Source of the DNA: Branchiostoma floridae | Lineage: Eukaryota > Chordata > Leptocardii > Amphioxiformes > Branchiostomatidae | Reading direction: 5' to 3' | Length of the DNA: 64,000 nt | Assembly: GCF_000003815.2 (NCBI RefSeq) | Contig: NC_049988.1 | Location: 3,352,210 to 3,416,209, forward strand | Shown: positions 57,112 to 64,000 of the stretch, piece by piece | How positions within the stretch are numbered: the first letter of the stretch is position 1 | Layout of the letters: each line of letters starts with the position of its first letter | The notes under the pieces: model-generated | The model's database searches: none | What the model saw: only the letters and a program-made list of their open reading frames with translations | What the model was told of the DNA's origin: nothing | Position numbers and translations under genes: made by a program

Positions 57112-59170
57112 AATCGATATACAAGAATAGAATATTTATTCTTCCATTGTGGTGGCAGGGAAGTCATCACTGTGCACACAGCAACACATTGTCAAGCATC
57201 TGAAGTGTCGGCAATGGCATGGCTCAAACAACAACTCGCAAAAGGGAAATGGCATTCTTACATGTTTTGAATGTCAAACGTACTGTTTAATGTAAAATTG
57301 GACAACTGAAGGGAAAACTACATAGTGTCAAGTATTCAATGATAAGTCTTGTGAGATGAAACGGGCACCTGTGTGAACTTTTGGCCTTTTGCGCTGCGTT
57401 CGTAACTGTTTGGCAAGTCCTAACAAAACAGAGATGGCTCACAGACATCATGTGAAAGGTGCTATGTTGCCAGATAAAGGGTTGTATTTTGGTCTTTATC
57501 TATAGCTCATTTAGGTTTTCCGTATATAGGACATGAAGCGTAAAGAGATGGATGTTATATCATTTGCACTCAAAATCATATGAGCATCATTTGATAGAAG
57601 AAACATGTAAATATTATGTGCAGCTTCTATCTCGTGGTCGGAGAACGGACTAGCTCATCTGTTGAGTGTGCCCCTACAAATATGAACTATAGCCGATATG
57701 CAATTATACCTTATATCAATTTAGGTTAATTACCCTGGAAAAAGCATATTCAAGATTTTCCTACACTTTTATCTGGAATCTTATATAAGAAACTGGCGGT
57801 GCAGGCACTGTACTTTAATCAGTGGATGCCCATAGCACAAGTAATATTTCGTTCGTTCGAAACCTATGTTACTTTTCCTATGCTTGGTCTATAAATATGG
57901 TTTGAAAATACCTCTAGTGGGACACCCAAAATCTGAAATACAACTAGAATCCCTAATTCTTGAAGATGTGTTTCTTAGATTCTTAGTGTTGTCAAATCAT
58001 GTGACGTTTGTGTAATAAATCTTCCCTTAATAGAATAATTGGTAATACCGGTTGAATATACATAAGTATACATTACTTACAAATTGATTTCAAACAAAGT
58101 TACATGACAAATTCTAGGTAAAACAGCAAGCCAGACATATCAATATGAACTAGAATGTACGCTGAGGAGCAAGATTGAATTTTGTTTGCACACTTAATCT
58201 TACAACTTGAATATGACGTGAGATTTAAAATACGACTTTAAAGACGAAAAAAACAGACAAACCGTTAAAGAAATCGTTGTCATTTCTGAAATTCTTTGAA
58301 CGATCTGTCAAATCGTTGGTCGCTTATAAAAGCTACTTATCCTTGTCTTTTTCGACGTCAGGAAATTTTCTTTTTATTCTGGGGTCTTCTTACTCGCTAA
58401 ACGCCTTGGCCAATTACTGACAACAGGTGTCTTTCTTACATCGCTACCTGTTTGCATGCTTCATATTTAGAGCGTAGGTACATATCGTAAAATTTGTATC
58501 AGTACTATAACATTTGATATTTTAGACATCTTGATCCTGTCATATCGCCGCACTTTGTACAATAGGTTTGCAAACATCACTCAAAAATTTAATTACTGTG
58601 TACTTTGGTGACAAGAGCCTTCAGTTGATACCTTAAACGTAGGCCGCTATCATATATCTATCTGTAACCAATCATGGATAGGATTAACTTATTGGTGTCA
58701 ATATTCAAATTATGAAAGGAAGTTTTAATATACAAATTACAAAGTCTGGACTTTAACATTTCATATAAAAATTTATTGTCTCAGAGTGATAACGTTATGC
58801 ATACAAGTACATAAATAGAACATTCATTCTTCCATTGGTGGCACGAAAGTCATCACAGTGCACGCAGCACCATAAGCATCTAGAGTGTCTGCAATGGCAT
58901 GACTCAAACAACAACTTGCAAAAGGGAATAGCCTTTTTACATGTTTTGAATGTCAAATGTAATGTTTAATGTAAAATTGGACGACTGAAGAGAAAACTAA
59001 ATAGTGACAAGTATTAGACAATAAGTATTTACTGTGTGAACTTTTGGCCATTTTGCATCCGTAACTGTTCGACAGGGGAAGCCCTAGTCAAATATCACTC
59101 AAACATTGAATTAATGTGTACTTTGGTGACAAGAGCCTTGATACCTTAAACGTAGGCCATTATCATATTT
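57112..59170. repeat. Duplicated non-coding blocks in gene-poor DNA
   Basis: The block 57112-57350 recurs diverged at 58797-59030 (TTTATTCTTCCATTG..GTCATCAC..TGCAATGGCATG..TTTTACATGTTTTGAATGTCAA). The block 58573-58655 recurs at 59087-59170 (GTGTACTTTGGTGACAAGAG). An open frame in the first copy is interrupted in the second, so no gene is called. Confidence 0.6.
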
Positions 59171-59574
59171 ACTCGTACATATCCATTTGTCATCTTTGTC
59201 ATTGCATACAGTTGTTTCATGGAATATCATTACATATCTGACACCAGGTAGAAACTGCTCAAAGGGTGAGTTTTATTGTCTACTAGGAGGGCGGTGGTAC
59301 CCTGGACCTGGCTGCATATTTCAAATCCATTTATTGCACTTTTGTATTTTTTGTATTGCAAACACCTGGCTTCTATCGTGACGTAAACGAGTTTCATGGT
59401 ACTCAAGACGTATGTACATGTGTAACCCCTCTTTTTGGAAACATCTGGACATATCAAATCTTACGATAACTTAGTAAACACAAACCATTAATAAAATTTC
59501 TACAAATAATGGTTCAAGTTTCATGCAATACCCACAGTGGCACCATTACACTGTAATTAATTCAGGACGTCAGT

Positions 59575-59638
59575 AAAACGGTTTTTACAATATCGAAATA
59601 AATTTCGATAAAAATGTCGATATTGTAAAAACCGTTTT
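59575..59638. repeat. Perfect 22-bp inverted repeat (hairpin)
   Basis: The arm AAAACGGTTTTTACAATATC plus GA (59575-59596) is followed by a 20-base loop and its exact complement (59617-59638). The loop itself holds a TCGAAATAAATTTCGA palindrome overlapping the arm. It could form a stem-loop in RNA or a cruciform; no host gene is near. Confidence 0.9.
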
Positions 59639-59904
59639 AATCCGTCCGGTATTCGGATTTCCTCTATGGGCCAGAATGTTGTCTATTTGCATATTATGCA
59701 GCACAGTTTATAGGTGACAACGAACCTAATAGTATGTTATCAAATCAAATAAGGTTTTCAAGTGTTTACAGATTTTCCTTAACGTTAGAACCTAAAAAAT
59801 GTAAGAGGTTTGCCAATATGTCAACACTTGTGGTTAAAGATATAGACACACAAACCATTTCCCTTTCGTGACATTTTCTTTGTATGTTTTCCACTTCGGA
59901 AAAG

Positions 59905-59987
59905 TATATACGCACGGGGGTTTGATCCAACAGCAGGAGGCTCGGTCAGAGCCACACGATACGGTCATCGGCTACGCCTGTGAGAAG
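59905..59987 (+). promoter_or_regulatory. TATA-like box and possible first exon of the D8C gene
   Basis: GTATATACG (TATATA at 59905-59910) is followed by a short region ending in a good donor (GAGAAG|GTAAGG, edge 59987). The next plausible plus-strand acceptor with a start codon is at 61895. Linking them is an inference. Confidence 0.3.
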
Positions 59988-60136
59988 GTAAGGAATGCTG
60001 TGTTGTTCTTTATATCATCTTAGGATTGCATGAATTTTGTAGAAATGAAATATTGTGTTGCTATTTCTTGGAATTAATCCGTTTATTTCTTAGATTACAA
60101 CGCATGGATGTAAGTATTGTTGTTCTTTCTGATGAC

Positions 60137-60720
60137 AGCGTAAAAGAAAACGAATCTGTATCTGTATCAATATGGCCTAAATAGCCACCCTTCGGCGTAT
60201 CACGCCAGCTTCGCAGGTTATATTACACTGAACAACTTGTCACACCTAACCTTTGCACATCTGACTGTAAATGTTGTTTGAAGCTATCTAGTGAGGATGC
60301 GCCTACTGCATTTGATGGCAACGAATTCCCCTCAGGATCCCTAAGGGGTATTTCTTGGAAAGAACGGAATATTTGAACACATCAATCCATGGTTGAAAAC
60401 TTTGGTACTTGAAGGCATGTAACTGTTCTTGTCTGAGCTGGTTTAAGATACTCAGTAATTAGTACATCTACCAGTTTATTGGTCATCTTGTACATCATGC
60501 ATAGTCTGGATATTTTTCTTCTGTCTTCAGCGACATCCACTGCAGATATGTTTTCATATTCATTTTGGTAACACTAGTATCCCCGTTGTAGTTGTTTGTA
60601 CAGAATCTAGCAGCATGGTTCTTAACCATCTCCAGTTTATCCTTGTCTTTCTTCGTATATGGGCCCCATGCTGTTGCAGAATATCCAAGTTTAGGCCACA
60701 CCAGTTTTATGTGTTGAGAG
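60137..60720 (-). mobile_element. Non-LTR retrotransposon fragment, RT C-terminus
   Basis: On the minus strand 60701-60495 encodes PKLGYSATAWGPYTKKDKDK, then LEMVKNHAARFCTNNYNGD, the C-terminal RT signature of a LINE. The downstream sequence to about 60151 includes the CTGTATCTGTATC/GGTTATATTACACTGAACAA tail also found at 3955-4325, so it may be a chimaera of two elements or one 3' UTR. Confidence 0.65.
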
Positions 60721-61120
60721 GCCGGTGAAGGAGGCTATAGAAAGACATTGTTCGTTCAGTAGTTCTCCGATGAGAGGCAAATTTCACTGTACAGCTGAAT
60801 TTTTCCCGATACTTTAACAAGGCTGGCTATTGATATTTTTTGGTCTATACCTTAGAACATTTTAAGGTCATTCATGATCACATCATTATTTTTCAGGGGC
60901 GTGTAGTTTGCGCTGTTACATGTTTGATATTTGTCGTATACCTGCCGTCGTCTGTACGAAATCGGCTTGCTGCCACACGGTCACAAAAACCCTACTCACT
61001 GAGGTCCTGATCATGAGGTCCTATGAATTCTGGCTAATTGTTATAAGAACGGCCTCATCTTACCATATGTATCCGCGGTACATAATGAATTTATAAAAGT
61101 TATGTACATTGGCTTCAAAA

Positions 61121-61435
61121 TGGGACCGCGTGGCACAGTGGTACTGCCTTCGCCTCGTGACCGAGAGGTTGCGGGTTCGAATCCAGCTGCTGTGTTACCG
61201 ATCTTGTGCCCTTGGGAAAGGCACTTTACACGGCTTTCCTCACTATACTCACTGGTGAAAATGAGTACCTAGCTTCGGCTAGGGCCGTCCCTCGGATAGG
61301 ACGTTAAATGGAGGTCCCGTGTATGGGGAGTCACACCCCATGCACGTTAAAGAACCCCCACATGTGCGATGGTGAGGTGTGAGCTGGAGCAAACCTTTCT
61401 TTCGGGAGTTGGTGATTCACTTCAAATCACCCGGT
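61121..61435 (+). mobile_element. tRNA-derived SINE, truncated by assembly gap
   Basis: The head GGGACCGCGTGGCACAGTGG has an A-box-like TGGCACAGTGG, and GGTTCGAATCC is a perfect B box for RNA polymerase III. The body (CTTGTGCCCTTGGGAAAGGC, ACCTAGCTTCGGCTAGGGCC, CACGTTAAAGAACCCCCACA) is shared with 21400-21818. Its 3' end runs into the N gap. Confidence 0.75.
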
Positions 61436-61905
61436 NNNNNNNNNNNNNNNNNNNNNNNNNNNNNNNNNNNNNNNNNNNNNNNNNNNNNNNNNNNNNNNNN
61501 NNNNNNNNNNNNNNNNNNNNNNNNNNNNNNNNNNNGTGATATGCCTGCTATCCTTGCTTTTTAATTGCTTTATATACACCTTACTTGCTAATCTGTGTTC
61601 AAATGTTCGAATCTCAATTACAATTGTTAAACTTAAAAAAGTCTTCTTAAACGTACCTTCAACTAAAACGCTTTTAAACGTACCTGCTTACACTTGCTTT
61701 CTTTTATCAGCAATTCTTATATTGCATCATGCACAAATAGCTATAATACTTAAGACAATGAATGAATGATAAACTGTTTTAAATGAAAACCATTTTCAGT
61801 CTTTCAGGGAAGGGAAGGATAATAGGTGCATTTTCTTTGCAAATTTTAGTTCTTGTCAGTTTAACTCCAGTTTTTGGTACTTGGATTGTTTCAGCTACAG
61901 CAACA

Positions 61906-63603
61906 ATGGCCTTGTACCGCAAAGTGACTCTATGCCTTTTGCTGATAAACCTTGTCGTTGTAGCCTATACCGGTGAGTTTGTTTTTTCTGACATTGTGAA
62001 CAATTATCACTCTTTTGGTAGTATCAATGTGGTTGTTTTTAAATGATTATGTCCAAGCAGTAATTGGAATCCAGAAAAAATTCGGAATTCTCCTGTTAAC
62101 AATCTCCCGTAGGAGGGATTGGAGAATTTCTCAAACAATTGATGCGCTGCATACTACTCACTAGTTAGCTACTGACTTCAAAGTTTCAAACAATACAGCA
62201 AATGATTCGTCATTCTTCATGTCCTATATACTACTAAGTACTTAGTATTGGATCATATTACCTTAGACTGTAGCTTGCTTCAAATTAAGTTATACAACGT
62301 AGGCTTTATCATTTTTTGTCACTTAAATGTCAATACTGTAAATGTATTTAAGTTCGCGGGGATTTAATTTCGCGGTTGCGGGAAAAAGGACTTTTCGCGG
62401 TGGATTTAAGTTCGCGGTAACACCATAGACAAATTTAACATAGATAAATTTTCGCGGTGGTTTTAAATTCGCGGTAAAGTGGTCACCGCGAAAACCGCGA
62501 ACATTAATCCACCGCGAACATTTCTGCATTTACAGTAATATGCTGTATACCACTCATTACTGTATAACTGTACCTTGTATGGCTAACTTCTTCAATTTTC
62601 AAACAAGGCTTTAATATTTTGGCAGAATTCCAATCTCTTCAATGAGAATTCCGAAATTAGATTCTAATCCATAGTCTGTCTGTCTCTCTCTCACTGTCTC
62701 TCTCTCTCTGTCTCTCTCTTTCTGTCTCTCTCTCTGTCTCTTTGTCTGTCTCTGTCTCTCCGTCTGTCTCTCCGTCTGTCTCTTTCTCTCTTTCTCTGTC
62801 TCTCTGCCTGTCTCTCCCTCTCTCGCTCCCCCCTCTCTCTCCCTCTCTCCCTCTCCCTCTCCCTCTCCCTCTCTCTGTTTCTTTCTTCCTCCCTCTCCAT
62901 CTCTATATATATACATGTATGTACATATTTATATGGCATTGTTGATAAATATCCATTTTTTCTTTGTTGTGGTCGAAGTCATGTTTCTAGGTAGTTGATA
63001 GCTATGTGCACCAGTGAACTAGACGCATATATGTTTGCTCCCCCAAATAGATTGCGGTAAAAAAATTGCATCGGCATTTAAAATAGGAAAAGTCTAAAAG
63101 AGATAAATTGATTTCCATGGTTTTGACCTGGAAAAATATAATGCATACTGGTATGTAAATCGTGATCCTCATTCTACATCTGCTTTATCATGTGGACCAT
63201 TCATTGTTATCCGCAGCACCATGTGACCAGTACTCTGAGCTGAACGAGGCCTGGCGAAGTGTGGACAACTATCAAAGTCCTAATTCTGGATACGCTTTTC
63301 AATGTGACCAATCAAGCAGAAATGGTTTCACCGAGGGTTGGTACCGCTTTACCGGGCCAGCGGGAGACCGAATGCCGACGGCTCCTCCAGAATCTGATTT
63401 TCGCTGTGGCACGCACGCGCCAGTAAGGCTCAACGGGCAGCACCCAGCTATCGCTGACGGAGTGGTAACTCGCGAGGCATGCAGTTCCTATCTAGGAAAT
63501 GACCGTCACAGTTGCTGGGATATCCAAGTTACAGCTTGCCCTGGGGGATTCTACGTTTACCACCTACCACCAGTTAGTGGTTGCAGTCTTGCCTACTGTG
63601 CCG
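61906..63603 (+). CDS. Secreted D8C-domain protein (uromodulin/GP2/OIT3-like), 5' part
   Basis: Exon 61896-61972 has a TTTCAG acceptor, an ATG at 61906 and a signal peptide (MALYRKVTLCLLLINLVVVA) with a phase-1 GTGAGT donor. Exon 63217-63603 continues in phase and ends with a GTATGT donor. It encodes a D8C domain: APCDQYSELNEAWRSVDN, then GWYRFTGPAGDRMPTAPP, FRCGTHAPVRLNGQHPAIAD, GVVTREACSSY, CWDIQVTACPGGFYVYHLPP and CSLAYCAG. D8C domains, about 130 residues with eight conserved Cys, sit at the N-terminus of uromodulin, GP2, OIT3 and related secreted mosaic proteins. The C-terminal domains lie beyond the window, so the exact family cannot be named. Confidence 0.8.
62334..62537. mobile_element. 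MITE, CTGTAAATGTATTTAAGTTC family, copy 2, TA target site
   Basis: Ends TA|CTGTAAATGTATTTAAGTTC and TTTCTGCATTTACAG|TA, with the same TTCGCGGTGG interior as 9757-9968 but better preserved. It lies in the intron of the D8C gene. Confidence 0.85.
62670..62905. repeat. TC-rich microsatellite
   Basis: Interrupted (CTCTGTCTCT)n polypyrimidine tract in the D8C gene intron. The Arg/Glu-rich minus-strand frames across it are artefacts. Confidence 0.95.
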
Positions 63604-64000
63604 GTATGTCTGTTTAGGCTCTCTTTCCCTCGCCGCGCACTCACTGCGATCTAAAACTGTCCTGAGCGCGAAGCGAGCGCCGAGACCAGATGAAACATTT
63701 AAAGGGCAGCATAAAATGCAATTTGATAAAAATCGGTTCTTCTTTTAACCGTCTGCTTCTTAATCAATATAATGCATCTTGCCTGTGTTAAGTATCAAAT
63801 GCATGCATGTCATTTAATTATCATCAAAACCAACAATAAAAAAGAATCAGCATTAAAACCCTTTTCCTGCTGAGCCCGTTTATATACGGGATGCACATAT
63901 TTAACCCTTGTCATGCTGAGCTGTAATTTAATCAGTTTGGGGTATTTCTCATGTAAAAGTTGAATACCTCTGCAAAGCCCATCGAATGGGGAGTAAATCT
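63604..64000. other. Intron of the D8C gene running to the window edge
   Basis: Sequence after the GTATGT donor. It contains two related CCC-TT-TGCTGAGC phrases (63860-63925) but no further exon that I can support. Confidence 0.4.

Noticed and set aside
61121-61200. Functional tRNA gene
   Set aside because: The A and B boxes are present but the cloverleaf is poor and the sequence continues into a SINE body shared with 21400-21818.
62611-62939. Arg/Glu-rich minus-strand frames and a Ser/Leu/Pro plus-strand frame
   Set aside because: Direct translation of the TC-rich microsatellite.

Overview
This is animal nuclear DNA, most likely from a lancelet (cephalochordate, Branchiostoma-like). The inference rests on short-exon spliced genes (a RECK orthologue, a D8C-domain secreted protein), intronless leucine-rich-repeat (LRR) receptor coding sequence of the kind expanded in lancelets, and a dense load of short interspersed elements, inverted-repeat transposons and minisatellites. 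No species call can be proved from the window. Two runs of N (22188-22803 and 61436-61535) are assembly gaps.

Layout. (1) 1085-13524, minus strand: the first 13 coding exons of RECK, from signal peptide through five CC repeats to the start of the following cysteine-rich region. The rest of the gene lies beyond the left edge. Its introns hold LINE remnants, inverted-repeat elements and minisatellites. Two broken copies of half of exon 13 lie at 150-265 and 650-779. (2) 13.6-20.7 kb: no gene seen; two Harbinger-like non-autonomous elements, one with a LINE inserted in its terminal repeat. (3) 20.8-27.07 kb: an almost complete DNA transposon of the ISL2EU/IS4EU type. It has a plus-strand THAP/coiled-coil/DDE transposase and a convergent minus-strand YqaJ-nuclease/PHD protein, between short inverted repeats. 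(4) 27.6-49.8 kb: three tandem copies (A, B, C) of an unnamed gene. The predicted protein is type II membrane-bound: a cytoplasmic tail of tandem tyrosine repeats, one membrane helix, a Ser/Thr stalk, and an outer domain ending in 28-residue ribonuclease-inhibitor-type LRRs. Each copy has the same CCAAT/CRE/kappaB/RFX-half-site block upstream and is followed by a 43-bp minisatellite. Copy C has a nonsense codon in the LRRs. (5) 50.4-52.95 kb, minus strand: a classical extracellular LRR receptor whose cytoplasmic tail carries five tyrosine repeats, three fitting the ITIM consensus. (6) 53-59.9 kb: no gene seen; inverted-repeat elements, a 5S-rRNA-derived SINE, a perfect hairpin. (7) 61.9-63.6 kb, plus strand: the start of a secreted D8C-domain gene running off the right edge.

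The most interesting content is the A/B/C array beside the ITIM-like LRR receptor. Two unrelated LRR architectures, both with multiplied cytoplasmic tyrosine motifs, sit next to each other, and one has a kappaB-containing upstream block. An innate-recognition or signalling role is my inference; the sequence shows the architecture only.
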